A DNA stretch of 64,000 nt from a virus. Position numbers and translations under genes: made by a program. The notes under the pieces are model-generated. The model made no database searches, had not been told where the DNA came from, and saw nothing but the letters and a program-made list of their open reading frames with translations. The DNA lies in IMG/VR virus record IMGVR_UViG_3300033571_025639, positions 49,888 through 113,887 of that record; one strand, written 5' to 3'. Below are positions 1 to 12,400 of the stretch, in pieces; position 1 is the first letter of the stretch, and the number at the start of each line of letters is the position of its first letter.

Positions 1-2285
1 TTTACAAATACTGTACTACCGCTAATTGCTCCAAGAGGACTACAAGTATAATAAATTCCACCCTGACTATGAAATGCTAATCTATCAATATGGGGATTGA
101 AAGCAGCTGCTGGATAAGATCTTTTAAAGTATAGTGTTCCATCTACTATGCTTCTAGCCGGTCTATCTCCAGTAATATTGCCACCCTCGCTATTATTATA
201 GAATCTCGCTAATTGCTCATCACACCAACTAAGATTTCCATTATAGTTTTTACAGATATTATCACTATCGACAATGGATAACTTATAAGTACTATCGCTA
301 CCACAAACAGTGCAGCTTCCTGTGTTACTGGCAGAGCTAATTCTAGGATAGTTATCTTGATAAACAGAACATCCGCTATTATAAATTATTTCTTTAATTA
401 AACTATTATTTAGATAGGCCGACGCTGTTTTTGCCGACTTTGTTTTAGTCATAGTATTACCAGAACAACTTGCGTTATATCTAGTGTATGTATCAGTTAC
501 AGTACTAAAATTAATATTACCTAATGAAAATGCTTGATTATATACAAAAGATTTACGACTAATATTATCTAGACACTCTGTAGTTGGTAAGCAAGAAGAG
601 TTGTCACGAAATATTGTTTCGTCTTTATTTAAGACCACGTCGAATTCTAAATCAACCAAACACTGATTTTTAATATTATTTTTGAGCCTTATATTAGTAG
701 TCTGATTTGGAGAACACCATAAATAAGCTCCATACTTATCTGCTAAAGTATTTACTAGATCTTCTTTGTTGCTAATAAAATTAAGTTTAGATACTGATCC
801 TATTGGACTCGTAGTCATATCTTTATTAAAACCAGAAATTTGAAGATATGAATTAATAGTATATTTATATGAACTATTTCTTTTATGTAAATCTAATGTT
901 ATATTATCATATTGTGGAGCAGTACTTAATAAGGCGGCTAAATCAAATCTTTGCTTTATTGTCATATTTCCACTATCCATGACGTTAGCTTTTTCTATTT
1001 TATCATATAGCTCTATAAATCTATCATAAATATTGCTGGAAATATAAGTAAAATGAGAACCACTTGGAATTACTCCGGTCACAGAATTATTCTTTAATAC
1101 CTTGAGCCCTGATGGACATGGCTTTATACTCATACTACTATCATAAGCCACAGTTAAAGGTTCTGGACCATCATTAGTGGCAAAAAAAACATCTCCAGGA
1201 GATATATATAAATCAACATTTTTAATCGGCCTAGCATCTCCTGATGCTTGTATTACATTTCCCGATCCTGATAAGGCCACATTAAAATATCTATACCAGC
1301 ACAATACTCCAGAACTATAATTCCATTTCCAATGAGATCCTATCCTATCATTATGTATAAAGATATTATCATACGTATTTTTAGAAAACCCATAAGGAGG
1401 AGTAAAATCAGATACTGATGGCAATAATTTATCTTTAGTTAATGTTACTCTAGTTTGATCAATATCTCCTATTAATCCTGAGAATATTGGATAGTATGGA
1501 TGTATGCCAGTCGTTGTTGGGTTGATTTGGGTTAGAATAAAGTTTCCACAAGTTCTACTAGTATTAAGAGATTTATTATAAGATTTATTATGTTGATCTA
1601 TATTAATATGCTGAGAAGTCATCTCGTCATATGGTATTTCTGATATTGTTTCTTTTAATACCCAATCAATGAATAGTGGTGGACAAGTTTCAAAACTCTG
1701 TAATCTATCAGCAGGTAGTGTCACAAAACTTTCAAATCCTAGTCCTGGATTATTTGTGGCAGGAAATTGTTTTGTATATTTATGATCGTGGAAGGATGTT
1801 AAATAATTTTGATTAATAACTGGTATTTTTGGTAAGTAATCATCTATTTTCATCCTGGTGTCGCAAGCTCCATTACAACAATCAGCAATAATATTAGCGG
1901 GCACTAAACCATTATCTGACTGCAATTGCCTAGTATTCCCATCGCTGTCTCTTAGTTGCCATGATGTGGTGTATCCCGACGGAGACAACATTGAACAATA
2001 TTCACAATTAACTGTTGGATCTGATTCTATTTCAGAATAATCTTTGGTGGTATCTGGAACACAGTTAAGTGGATCAAAAGATTTTTGAACTTGACTATTC
2101 GCCCTTATTAAAGGATCAACATAAACAGTATTTGATAAATTAGATCCAATAATAATTGGCATCCATTGACCACTAATAGCAGGATCAAAAGCTGGTATTA
2201 ATCCACTTAATCTAGATAAATTAATATTTACTTGATTATAGTCTATATCAAATAAAAATGGTTTTTTATATATGCTACATCCCAT
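1..2285 (-). CDS. Cys-rich tail/baseplate protein, C-terminus cut by window edge
   Basis: The reading frame opens with ATG at 2285-2283, two bases after the stop of the hub-like gene, and stays open for about 761 codons to base 1, so its end lies outside the window. A weak AGGT element sits about 8 bases upstream. I do not recognise the family. The protein begins MGCSIYKKPFLFDIDYNQ and has many cysteines in close pairs: C94/C97 (CEYC), a DCCNGAC group near residues 135-141, and a later CTVC pair. These could form zinc sites or disulfides. No signal peptide, membrane segment or catalytic motif is evident. Its place directly after the hub-like protein suggests a tail-tip or baseplate component. 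This role is inferred from position; the open frame itself is certain. Confidence 0.8.
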   Translation of the reverse strand, partial: MGCSIYKKPFLFDIDYNQVNINLSRLSGLIPAFDPAISGQWMPIIIGSNLSNTVYVDPLIRANSQVQKSFDPLNCVPDTTKDYSEIESDPTVNCEYCSMLSPSGYTTSWQLRDSDGNTRQLQSDNGLVPANIIADCCNGACDTRMKIDDYLPKIPVINQNYLTSFHDHKYTKQFPATNNPGLGFESFVTLPADRLQSFETCPPLFIDWVLKETISEIPYDEMTSQHINIDQHNKSYNKSLNTSRTCGNFILTQINPTTTGIHPYYPIFSGLIGDIDQTRVTLTKDKLLPSVSDFTPPYGFSKNTYDNIFIHNDRIGSHWKWNYSSGVLCWYRYFNVALSGSGNVIQASGDARPIKNVDLYISPGDVFFATNDGPEPLTVAYDSSMSIKPCPSGLKVLKNNSVTGVIPSGSHFTYISSNIYDRFIELYDKIEKANVMDSGNMTIKQRFDLAALLSTAPQYDNITLDLHKRNSSYKYTINSYLQISGFNKDMTTSPIGSVSKLNFISNKEDLVNTLADKYGAYLWCSPNQTTNIRLKNNIKNQCLVDLEFDVVLNKDETIFRDNSSCLPTTECLDNISRKSFVYNQAFSLGNINFSTVTDTYTRYNASCSGNTMTKTKSAKTASAYLNNSLIKEIIYNSGCSVYQDNYPRISSASNTGSCTVCGSDSTYKLSIVDSDNICKNYNGNLSWCDEQLARFYNNSEGGNITGDRPARSIVDGTLYFKRSYPAAAFNPHIDRLAFHSQGGIYYTCSPLGAISGSTVFV

Positions 2286-2287
2286 AA

Positions 2288-5200
2288 TTAAGACCTAACT
2301 GATTGTAATATCCAATCTGTGCCCATAAAAATGAATAATCCAATGTCTCCATTTGCTACATTAAAACTTAACGGATTTTTATATGCGCTACTATATTTAG
2401 TATTTTTAGAATCATTAAGCTTATATATCTCTGCTGCTGTTGCATTTTGTATAATACCGGAAGTAACATATGGTCGATTATAAATTGGTTCATAAAATCC
2501 ATTATCACTATCGTATTTACAATATATTTGAGCTCCTCTTGGGGCTGGACTAATTCCTAATGAATCTTTAACATAAACTAATTTCCTTAATCCACTTGGT
2601 AATACATCGTTTGAGGAGTCTTCAACCATTACTCCTCTGATGGGCGTGTCGGCTATTAAATCAGTTTCTATTTTAATCCAAACTGGTTTATAATTAGCTC
2701 CAACGGTCCATAATCTTGCTTTTTCGTCCCATCGCAAATCAATTGGTCCTACTGGCCATGTTCCTGGTAGTTGACCCCAACCCTTATAGAAAGTATTCTC
2801 TTTGTAGGGTTTTGTCCATGTTCCATCTACTTTTTGAGTTTGATTTCTATATATTAGTCCTGTGGTAGCAGATCCTTCTGTAACCCCCAATACAGTGTTT
2901 CCATTTTGTATTAGTGGTTCACCAGAAGCGTTTGGTACAGGATAGCCTTCTAGGTCATAACCCCAAGCATGAACCATAAGAGGACCACGCAAACCAAAAA
3001 ATCTTACATTATTATCCGGAATAACTCCAGGATCTAAATTATTTGTGGAGCAATACTCTGAATAGTTTAAGTCATAGTCTAGAAAATTTTTATTAGGATT
3101 AGCTGAATACGCTGGTTTTAAAGAATTGCCTTCTTGTGGTATAATTTTTCCGTATCCAACCACATCAATAGAATGAGCTGTAAAGTCTCTGGTTTGTCTA
3201 TTTTGAAAACAGCTAAATTCACCAGTACTCATTAATATGGGATTTAATGTTGTTCCATTAATTACTGGATTTCCACTCAGTCCACTCTGTCTTAAGCTAT
3301 TTACTAATTGTAAATCATCTCCACTAGCTATCACATAAGGAGGGGTTGTCTCTTTAGGTGATGCACTTATAAAAGCTCTTTTCTTTTTATCTTCTAATAG
3401 TTCACAAAAAGTACAGTCTTTAGTAACTGAAGTTACAGAATTTTTCATAGCCGATAGCGAACTAGGTAAATTAGTTGGCGTTATATTTAAATAAGTATAA
3501 GTAAAAGTGCCTCTTCCTTGGCAAACTGGACATCGTTCTCTGGTATATTTACTAATATTATATGTAGTACCATATAATGTTGGAAAAAATGATATTGGAG
3601 ATAATAGTCCATCCAAACTCATAATAGATTTACGATCATAATCTCCATCAAGCTCTCTGGGTAATTCTTGAATATCCTGTACTCCAACATTAGCAAGATA
3701 TTTTATCATATTTAGAGGATCATATGTGACTGATCCTCCTATCGGTAATTGAAACCAATCTGGCCCAAACTTTAAATCATTAAAACTATTTAATATAGAA
3801 CTATTAGGATTAATTTGACTATATGCAGCCCCAGCTAATACTTCCAAAGGACTCCATCTTAACGGCTTAGGAGTATCTCCATTACTGCCATTACTAGAAA
3901 ACATATTTTCTTTAATAGAAGATTGTGAGGCATTCATTGCTGTGGTGAATTGTTTTTTGCGTTTGAACGATTCTTGACCAAGAGCCTTAATTCGTTCGGA
4001 ATTTTCTTTATTAAAAAATCCAAGTTTACGAGTATAGGTTCTCATGGTATAATTAGTCGTTATACCATTTTCTCCTATGTTTACATTGAGACTAGTTATA
4101 ACAGGACCACTCAAACTTCCTGCGGACAATGAGAGTATGTCTCCTAGTCCATACTCTGTTCCATCATTTGCCGTTAACACAAATCCCGCAACTGATATGC
4201 TTCCTTCTTCAGCTATTTGTTGATAAGTAACATCATCTTTAATTTTACTCATAATAGACGCATCTAGATTATCTATTCCTCCATAAGTCCATGGTACATA
4301 ATCTGGGAGTTCGTCTATTTTACATCCACCAACAAGATTATTAACAAGATTGGTACTATTAGCAACGTCACTCCCATTAAAAATTATGTTATCAATTAAT
4401 CCAGGATGATTGATCCATGGTCCGTATGTAGACCTATTATAGGTTATTGGAATAGCAGCAAAAAATGGGCACGTTGCTTTTTTATTAATAGGAGCATTTT
4501 GTGCTGAAGTATTAATAGATATGCCTCCCCCATCTTCAATAACACCTGCATTCAACATCCAATTAAAAATATAAGCTGATGCGTCATTCGCGCTTGTAGG
4601 TCCTCTTCTTATTTCAGAACCATTGCCATATCCTTGAGGTCTACTCATTCCTCTTTTTATAACACATATAGCATCGTGTAGTTGAGTAAATAATAAAGAT
4701 TCATCAGTATCATTTTTACCACCACCTAATAAAATTGGTTCATCTAAAGATATAATAGCGCGAGGATCGTATCTATCGCCTCCTATGTTTATAAATACAA
4801 CTTGTTTATTTACTGAGGCTTTAACATACATTTTATATACCCAATCGTTCGGTATGCCAATACCGTGAGAAGTTTTAAGACTTCCATAATTAGTACTCCC
4901 CACTACATTAGTTATTTGCCTAGGGCTGGTATATGGAATATATACATAGTCTGATGGTTTAAGACTATGTTGTAATGGAAAATAAAAACCATTACTATCT
5001 GGAATTCCCCATCTAGCTTTTGTAAATGCGTGTCCGTTTGCGTCTAACCAATCAACAGGATTAATGTTCGATTGCATCCATAGATCCTTGGTAGCTAATT
5101 CTCCACAAGCATTAAAACCAAGAATTGGTTGAATTAATCCGTCATCATTTGTGAATAAGTCGCATATTGTGGATCCAACAGATATTGTATCATCAATTAC

Positions 5201-7747
5201 ATTTCCTTCTTCTTCCCATGCTCCTTCGGTAGATATTTCCCAATCTGAAAATATTCTTCCGCCACCAGCATAAGCATAATTACCATTTTTTAATTTTAGA
5301 TCTCCTTCTCTATAATATCTCATTCTTGGGACACGAACCATGAATGTTTTGCCATAGTGTTCGCTAGCAACCTTATTAAAAAAGTCATAAACATTTTGTA
5401 AATCAGCATATAAATTTTTGGTATATGTGCTGGAGTGTTCTAATTTGATAGCATATGGCCTTGGATCAACAGTTTGTGTTTTAGGCGCTGATTTTGCTGC
5501 TATATTCCAATTAATAATACTTAAACCAGCTAAGAAATTATCTTTAGAAGCATAGTAGGGATATTTACTTTTAAATACAGTATACATTAGATCAGCAATA
5601 TCTGTGTTAAATAAGCTATCAAAACAATAGGAAAACCATACTTCAAAACCACCTAAAGCAGCTCGTAGTTCGTTCTCTAATACAACAAAATCACCAGTAG
5701 ATTCATATGCGGAAGTTAATATTGTCGTAATATCATTATTTCTAAAAATTACTTGTAATTGTCCAAGATTTTGATCCCAAAATACTTTTCTTGGTTCTTT
5801 TGAGCTTACAGTATCTTGTTCTTCTTCATAAGGCTTTCCGTGTGTGCCAAAATATGGACATATAACATCTTTATATAGTGCATAACTAATTCTAGTAGCA
5901 CTAGGTGTATTTATGGCATTAGGACCAGGACCTAGATTATCTACAGGAAAATAATTTCCTCTTAAAAAAGATAATGAATCACTACCCATTGTTTCTCTAC
6001 TATTAAAAATAGTTAAGTCATTTACCTGGCCAACACTAGCTCCCGCAGTGTCTATTGTAACTTGATTCTTTCTGGTACTACCAGCATCTGGCACTCTAGA
6101 ATAATTACCATATCTAGTAGATACTGGCATAAAAGATCCAGCTCCGTTGTTAGCATACGGATCATAGACTGCGGTATTTTGTCTTAGTGATAAATGCATA
6201 GAAGCAGCTTGATATAGTCTTTTTTGTTTACCTCCTATGTACATTGTTCTAGTATCTTTGTCTGTAAAACTTTGTCCATATGAATAATTAGTAATTTTTA
6301 ATGGAGGATTAGCATTTAATAAACTATTAATTAGATTTTTAATAATGTCCTTGCTTGGTTGAATCCTTTTACTAACAACTTTAAGTTTAATAATTCCAGA
6401 ATAGTTTGAACTATTGGATTTTTCAAAATCAACAAAATAATCAAAACCAGCACCATCACATATTCTTTGAATAAAATCTCCAAGAGATATATTGGTTTCT
6501 GGTATGTATAAGTCATTTGGTGGTATTGGTAGTTCGCTTATGTCTAACTTAAATAAACTACGATAAATTCCATCATTTGCAAGAATATTTGGACAAAGTC
6601 CACAATCTGCTAGTGTAACTCTTGGTGCAAGTGGGCTATCTCCGCCACCAACTACCGTGGATGAAACATTAACAAAAGAACCGTCGTTAGCAACAACGTG
6701 TTTACCAACAATGCATCCATATGGAGAATATCTATTTTTGTTTGGACTATTTGCGCATAATAGTTGTTGAATAGCGTAATAAATTTGTAGTGCAGATACG
6801 CCTTCGCTAGTTTTGGCAGCATTTCCAAAACTTCCTCCTAAAGACTCATCTTCTAAATATCCAAAAACATTAATAACATTTGGTAAATTTCCTCTTTTAA
6901 TACTACCATTAAAACCTCCAACACTACTTAAGCTTGGTACGGCCACAGTATCAGTGATTATTGTAGAAATAGATCCTGTATAATTATTAATAATTAATTG
7001 AACACCATTTAATAAACTAGCATAACTACGAATCTCCACCTCATAAAGAGGAGTACCGCCCTGTCCACCAGTAGTTTTCCAGCTATGCACATAACCACCA
7101 TACTCAACACCATCAGAAAACTTAAAATAAACCGGGGTACCAATTATATCATAGCCTGTACGGACCTCGACTTCCTTACCGTCTTCTATCCTAGTTTTTT
7201 TTAATGCAAGAAAACCAGGATCAGGATCCGTCCACTGTATTGGCCGAGTTGTACCGGGCTTGGTTGACCATATGAGTTTACCAATATCTCTATCGGTTGG
7301 TAATCCTTCTTGTTCAGAAAACTGAGTTTCTAATTGTTGACTAATGTCCTTATGTAAATTTCCATATCTGTCTCTTGATGGAGAACTTTCATTTAAATTT
7401 TTACTATATGACGTTTTAATATTGCCAGTATCAGTTGTTATAGTAAAAGTATTATCATTATTATAACTATTAGGCATTTCTAGTGCGCTAGAGCGAATAT
7501 TATCAATATTATTGATACCCACATCAGCCGCATTGAATGTTCTAACTTGCTGTTTTAATGGGGCATAAATAGCATTTAGTGGATGATAAGCGTTGTCTTC
7601 TACTAAACTTACTGTCACGCTACTTTGGTCTGAGCCCCATCCCAGATTCATAGTAAAATTAGTTATACTACATCCAAGAAAAAGAGTTTGTTTATATGGA
7701 CCAACTTCCCTATAAGATCCACCACATGTTTTTGTTGTTGCGGGCAT
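2288..7747 (-). CDS. Large tail hub / baseplate-like protein (1819 aa)
   Basis: A very large virion protein downstream of the tape measure and the distal tail protein, the usual place of the central hub or tail-tip protein. The N-terminal 300 residues contain a beta-rich stretch (around VYFKFSDGVEYGGYVHSW, then YEVEIRSYASLL) that resembles hub domains of the gp27/gp44 type; this is pattern recognition, not a search result. Around residues 1406-1448 there are two paired-cysteine knuckles, C1406-P-V-C1409 followed by QGRG, and C1445-T-F-C1448, spaced like a zinc ribbon or the CxxCxGxG motif of DnaJ. The rest is rich in Asn, Gly, Ser and Tyr with no recognisable lysozyme or peptidase motif. An AGGA ribosome site sits about 8 bases before the ATG. 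Ten bases separate it from the preceding gene. Confidence 0.75.
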   Translation of the reverse strand: MPATTKTCGGSYREVGPYKQTLFLGCSITNFTMNLGWGSDQSSVTVSLVEDNAYHPLNAIYAPLKQQVRTFNAADVGINNIDNIRSSALEMPNSYNNDNTFTITTDTGNIKTSYSKNLNESSPSRDRYGNLHKDISQQLETQFSEQEGLPTDRDIGKLIWSTKPGTTRPIQWTDPDPGFLALKKTRIEDGKEVEVRTGYDIIGTPVYFKFSDGVEYGGYVHSWKTTGGQGGTPLYEVEIRSYASLLNGVQLIINNYTGSISTIITDTVAVPSLSSVGGFNGSIKRGNLPNVINVFGYLEDESLGGSFGNAAKTSEGVSALQIYYAIQQLLCANSPNKNRYSPYGCIVGKHVVANDGSFVNVSSTVVGGGDSPLAPRVTLADCGLCPNILANDGIYRSLFKLDISELPIPPNDLYIPETNISLGDFIQRICDGAGFDYFVDFEKSNSSNYSGIIKLKVVSKRIQPSKDIIKNLINSLLNANPPLKITNYSYGQSFTDKDTRTMYIGGKQKRLYQAASMHLSLRQNTAVYDPYANNGAGSFMPVSTRYGNYSRVPDAGSTRKNQVTIDTAGASVGQVNDLTIFNSRETMGSDSLSFLRGNYFPVDNLGPGPNAINTPSATRISYALYKDVICPYFGTHGKPYEEEQDTVSSKEPRKVFWDQNLGQLQVIFRNNDITTILTSAYESTGDFVVLENELRAALGGFEVWFSYCFDSLFNTDIADLMYTVFKSKYPYYASKDNFLAGLSIINWNIAAKSAPKTQTVDPRPYAIKLEHSSTYTKNLYADLQNVYDFFNKVASEHYGKTFMVRVPRMRYYREGDLKLKNGNYAYAGGGRIFSDWEISTEGAWEEEGNVIDDTISVGSTICDLFTNDDGLIQPILGFNACGELATKDLWMQSNINPVDWLDANGHAFTKARWGIPDSNGFYFPLQHSLKPSDYVYIPYTSPRQITNVVGSTNYGSLKTSHGIGIPNDWVYKMYVKASVNKQVVFINIGGDRYDPRAIISLDEPILLGGGKNDTDESLLFTQLHDAICVIKRGMSRPQGYGNGSEIRRGPTSANDASAYIFNWMLNAGVIEDGGGISINTSAQNAPINKKATCPFFAAIPITYNRSTYGPWINHPGLIDNIIFNGSDVANSTNLVNNLVGGCKIDELPDYVPWTYGGIDNLDASIMSKIKDDVTYQQIAEEGSISVAGFVLTANDGTEYGLGDILSLSAGSLSGPVITSLNVNIGENGITTNYTMRTYTRKLGFFNKENSERIKALGQESFKRKKQFTTAMNASQSSIKENMFSSNGSNGDTPKPLRWSPLEVLAGAAYSQINPNSSILNSFNDLKFGPDWFQLPIGGSVTYDPLNMIKYLANVGVQDIQELPRELDGDYDRKSIMSLDGLLSPISFFPTLYGTTYNISKYTRERCPVCQGRGTFTYTYLNITPTNLPSSLSAMKNSVTSVTKDCTFCELLEDKKKRAFISASPKETTPPYVIASGDDLQLVNSLRQSGLSGNPVINGTTLNPILMSTGEFSCFQNRQTRDFTAHSIDVVGYGKIIPQEGNSLKPAYSANPNKNFLDYDLNYSEYCSTNNLDPGVIPDNNVRFFGLRGPLMVHAWGYDLEGYPVPNASGEPLIQNGNTVLGVTEGSATTGLIYRNQTQKVDGTWTKPYKENTFYKGWGQLPGTWPVGPIDLRWDEKARLWTVGANYKPVWIKIETDLIADTPIRGVMVEDSSNDVLPSGLRKLVYVKDSLGISPAPRGAQIYCKYDSDNGFYEPIYNRPYVTSGIIQNATAAEIYKLNDSKNTKYSSAYKNPLSFNVANGDIGLFIFMGTDWILQSVRS

Positions 7748-7756
7748 ATTTTTTTC

Positions 7757-9421
7757 CTATGTAATGCATTGGGTCCATTCCCAAGTTTTTTCTTTAGTTA
7801 ATCTTCCTTCTGTAATATTCCATGCTGCGGTATCACTTTTCACATATGATTTAATACCACCTTGATTAGTAGCATTATTTGGCATTAAATTTTCTGGGTT
7901 AAATGATTCAATTAGTCCTGTAATTTGTGAATATTGTTCATTTTTAAATTTTAAATCCCTAAGAGCTGAAGGTCTAGGAAAAACCACTTCAAAAGAAACT
8001 CGTCTTTGTGATGATGTAACAGTTCCGAGATCTTGTAAAATAGGACCAAGTTTTCTGCCAAGAACAAAAATTGAAGCTACTAATGGTGTGGCAAAAGTAT
8101 CATCTACTGTTAGATTCTCACTAATTGAGCCAGCAATATAGTTCAATGGTCTATTATTATAAGACCATGAATAAGTAATGCTACCTTCTGCAGGATTAAA
8201 TCCTTCAGTAACAGACACTGGAATAGGATTTAGAGCATTCTCAGACCTATTAAAAGTAGCATTAAAAGCAAATGGAGCATTTGACCCGGCCCCGTATGAT
8301 GCATAATTTCCAGTAACGGCCAAAGCTTGAACTCTTTGGTATAGAACATTTTTAATTCCACTATATCCGCTAATAGCATTATAAAATTTAGTACCACCAG
8401 AAATTTGAGCAACCTGGGCGTGATTTGTTAGTGATCCACTCAAGCTTCCACTTATGAATGGGGATCCAGTGTTAGAGTATGGCACTCCACTATTAAATAG
8501 TTCCAATCCCTTAATTGTTCCATTAATTTGCACAGTACGCAACATGCTATTGTCTAATGAACTTTCAATAGTAAAGCTTTCAGTAAATGGTTTAAATACT
8601 CCACCTGTTCCTGATGGTATACCTAACCAATTATCTGTAATCCTATAACTTCCTTCTGTGTCGCTAACATTAATACTTCTTACAAAATTAAACAATAATA
8701 ATCCAGTAATAATTCCACTATAGGTTGGACTCAATGGTAAGTGATAGTTTACCCAGTCTTTAGCGTTTGAAACAGCCGTCTTGAAGCCTGTGGTAGCTAC
8801 ATTTCCACCACTACCGCTAACAGGAATAAATTTACCAACAGCACCAATAGTTCTACTGATTCTATAAAATGGATAATTATCTCCTTGCTCAAAACTTAAT
8901 GTGTTTCCAAAACCCAATAATTTCATATTTGTTCGTAGATTATTATTATTAACATAAGAAAATTCATCAAGAGTTTCTATGTTCCAGTCGTCTTGAGCGC
9001 TACTAACATAAAAAATACCGCTTCCTGTATGAGCTACTTCGGATTGTAAGTCAATATTATAATCAATAGTGGTTGTCCAGTTATCTTCGGTTCTACTAGC
9101 ATTATATCTAGTAACTTTTATGCCACTGAATACAGTTTTAGTACCAATAGGATTATCACCACTTCCACACCCAACAGTAAAGTCATTTCCATCGAAACTA
9201 AAAGCTTTTCTAAGACCACTCTCAAGAGTTAATAAATGATCAAATCCTTTATTACCACTACCAGTATAAATTTTACCTTCTAAAGATATAGTAGCAGTAG
9301 ATCCTATCTGCCTACCTCCTCCGTCTCTTTGATAATCTTGGGAAATGCTAATAAATGGTATAGGATAGCCACTGTTTGCCTCAAACTTAAATGGTCCATA
9401 TCTCATGTACGAAGCGGACAT
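7757..9421 (-). CDS. Distal tail / tail-tip structural protein (554 aa)
   Basis: A beta-rich protein with no membrane segment or catalytic motif. It starts MSASYMRYGPFKFEAN, with AGGAAT about 6 bases before the ATG, and lies between the beta-solenoid protein and the large hub-like gene. In tailed phages, genes shortly after the tape measure normally encode the distal tail protein and hub, and the size and beta-strand character fit that. The C-terminal part contains RRVSFEVVFPRP, then a segment ending WEWTQCIT. I recall similar proteins from uncultured aquatic phages without a defined function. Distal tail or tail-tip structural protein is therefore a positional assignment; a fibre-attachment protein is the main alternative. 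Confidence 0.6.
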   Translation of the reverse strand: MSASYMRYGPFKFEANSGYPIPFISISQDYQRDGGGRQIGSTATISLEGKIYTGSGNKGFDHLLTLESGLRKAFSFDGNDFTVGCGSGDNPIGTKTVFSGIKVTRYNASRTEDNWTTTIDYNIDLQSEVAHTGSGIFYVSSAQDDWNIETLDEFSYVNNNNLRTNMKLLGFGNTLSFEQGDNYPFYRISRTIGAVGKFIPVSGSGGNVATTGFKTAVSNAKDWVNYHLPLSPTYSGIITGLLLFNFVRSINVSDTEGSYRITDNWLGIPSGTGGVFKPFTESFTIESSLDNSMLRTVQINGTIKGLELFNSGVPYSNTGSPFISGSLSGSLTNHAQVAQISGGTKFYNAISGYSGIKNVLYQRVQALAVTGNYASYGAGSNAPFAFNATFNRSENALNPIPVSVTEGFNPAEGSITYSWSYNNRPLNYIAGSISENLTVDDTFATPLVASIFVLGRKLGPILQDLGTVTSSQRRVSFEVVFPRPSALRDLKFKNEQYSQITGLIESFNPENLMPNNATNQGGIKSYVKSDTAAWNITEGRLTKEKTWEWTQCIT

Positions 9422-9449
9422 AATATAATTCCTAAATTATTTTAAAGTC

Positions 9450-12400
9450 TTAAGTATTTCCGAATAGATTGTATGATGCCGGATAATTTAACTGATTAAT
9501 TTGAGCGGTGGCGCTCCATAATGTTGTTTGTCCAGCAACTCCTGTAGCTACGATACTAAGTCTTGGGATTGTTGTCTGATCGGCAGTATCAAGTCTTGTA
9601 GCTATACCCATACCAGCCGGAAGACCAGCACTATATGTAGTTATAGTTTCATTTCCTAGTTTAGTAAATATGCTACCATCTGAGGATCTTAAAATAGCTC
9701 CCTCAATAGTGATGCCAGCTCCTGATCTAGGCCCAACTCCGCTGACTGATGTGCCACTTTGCCATATTGCTGATACAAGTATTTTATAGTTCCATACATT
9801 ATCATATAAATCACTATTACCAGTATTTAATAATAAACTAATCGTGTTATCTCTGCCATGTGTTGTAGCGTTATTTTTTGCCCAGTCTGTAGTTAATTCC
9901 ACAATAGTGCTACCCAATGTTCTACATCTTAAATAATACTGTGCAAATTGAGACGATCCATCGTATACGGTATTTGTATCTAGAAAAGAACTTGATGCAA
10001 AAGCATGTGTGTGGTATGTGTATCCCATTTTGGCTTTATGACCAAACTCAATACCATTTAGTGTTTTTAACTGATTAGTAACACTTGGAGATTGATCGAT
10101 CTTAATACCACTTGCTAGGTTCCAACTGTTTCCATTAAATATTAAAAACCCACCATTCTCTATAGCATTATTTGATCTGTCTTTATCTGAAAATTTAATA
10201 TCCACTCTGAAAGCATTGTCTTGTCCAAGAGATGTTGTTTCGGTTGCTAGTGGATAGAAACCAGAGAATTGTGTATTTAAATCCAATAGACTTGAGAATA
10301 CATTGCCTCCACCATCAACTCTTAAATATAGTCCGGATACAGTACTGCCCTCACCCAGCCTTAATGAATTAGTCCATGTTTTACCTCTAACATATAATGA
10401 ATTACCAGATGCATTAGTATCTGTACTCGAAGAGTTGATAATAACAACACCAGTACTAGCAACATGAAAACCCCTTCTTTGGCTTCCTGGGGTTTGTCCT
10501 GATACTAATACAGAAAAATTATTACCTAATCCAAGATTATTAAATACTGTATCAATATTTCTATTAGAACTCAATAAAATATTGTATCTTGTATCAAAAT
10601 TACCACCAGACGCTGTTATTTCATCATATGTTACTACTCCGGTAGAGCCCATAGCTAATATAGACTGATTATTAAACCATCTGTAGCTAGTATCTCCAGT
10701 AGCCCATGAATTACCATTAGAAAATAATACGCTATAAGCTCTAGAGTTATAAGCATTTAATTTACCAGAATTATCAACATATAAGAATGTTCCAGTTAAA
10801 CTTACTGGCAGAATCATTCCTCCGCTTACTGAGAAATTACCAAAATTACCAGAATTACCACTAACATTATAAAAGTCAATTCTATTTTTGCTAAAGTTTG
10901 TTTCTAGTAAAGTCTTGGCAAAGTCTGTTCCTCCACTTCCTCTGACTCTCATGCCATAAATATTGCCTTCGTCATTAACTAATAATCCTGAAGAAGTAAT
11001 ATAAAAACCATTGTTGCCATCAAGATTAAAACCCATTGTTGACGTGGTTGGATTATATTGTATTTGATTAATTCCGCTAGCAACTTTATTATTTACCCTA
11101 TACATTAATCCATTATCAGTTCCTGATATTCTAACAGGGAGCTGCCATGTTCCGTAACCATTAGTATTAGTAGTTAATACATATTGATCTGGTGCAGAAA
11201 AACCTACTCTTATAGTGTCCGTGCTGGTTAAGCCACTAACAGAAAGATCGGCTGTTGGACTGTTTGTATTTATTCCGAAGTAATTGTTATTTAAATCAAC
11301 ATTAACAATTGAAGTATTATCGTTACTAGATTTAATAATGAAATTATCTTGGAAAGCCCCAGAATTGAACACCATTTTTTCATTATCTAGAATAATTTTA
11401 TTTCTATTATTAGTACCTAGATATAATGTATTATTAGCAACTCCACTAATACCGTATCCTATAACTATGTTTTTTACGCCAGACACAGTATTATTATTGC
11501 CAACTACAATACCACTACTAAATATATAGTTATTATTAGATCCAACTATAATATTATCAGAACCATAGGTAGGATTGGTTTCTGGTCCACCAATTCCACC
11601 ACCCTGCTGATATGGCATGATTAAGCCACTAATAGCACTGGCTGGAGGATTGTTGTCGTCAAAAGCATTATTGATAGAATAATAACCGTTGCTATTATCT
11701 ATACTAATAGAATTAGTAAATGTGATAGTTGTTAAGGTATTCAAACTATCTTCAACTATATCTAATATTTCTCGAATAAAAGTATTTGTGGCTGACGGAG
11801 GATTTTGAATGTAAATTAATACAGTATCTCCTATATTATATTTATTAGACACATTGAGAGATGGCACAGTAACCGTGAAGGTTGTTTGGCTATCTGTTGT
11901 AAATTGATGTCTAATTGATCCAACTGTGTTATTTTTACCGTAAATTATATTATTGATTCCGTGAGTTTTATTCGCTGTTCCAACTATTATACCACTAGAT
12001 ACAGCAGCATTATAACCGATCACAATATTCCCACTACCAAAAACATCCATCTTGCTATTGGCCGTGTTCAACACCACAGATTCTTGTCCAATAACAGAAA
12101 TTTTACTTCCTAGAGTTCCTATTTTATCTCCCACAATAAAATTAGAATTACCAATATTATATGTGTTAGACGAATTTTTAAGATTATTATATGATCCTAA
12201 TATATTAGCATTTGATCCTGATATTGAATTTTTATTTCCAAGTAAAATATCGCTATTTCCATTGGTAATAATATTATTTATGCCAGCTAATATAGAATTA
12301 TTAACTGATCCGGATGTTCTTCTCGGTGTTCCAGAAACTGAACCAGCAGAGTCTATGTAGACCCCTGTTTGGTTATTCAATACTCCCAGTACTAAATTAT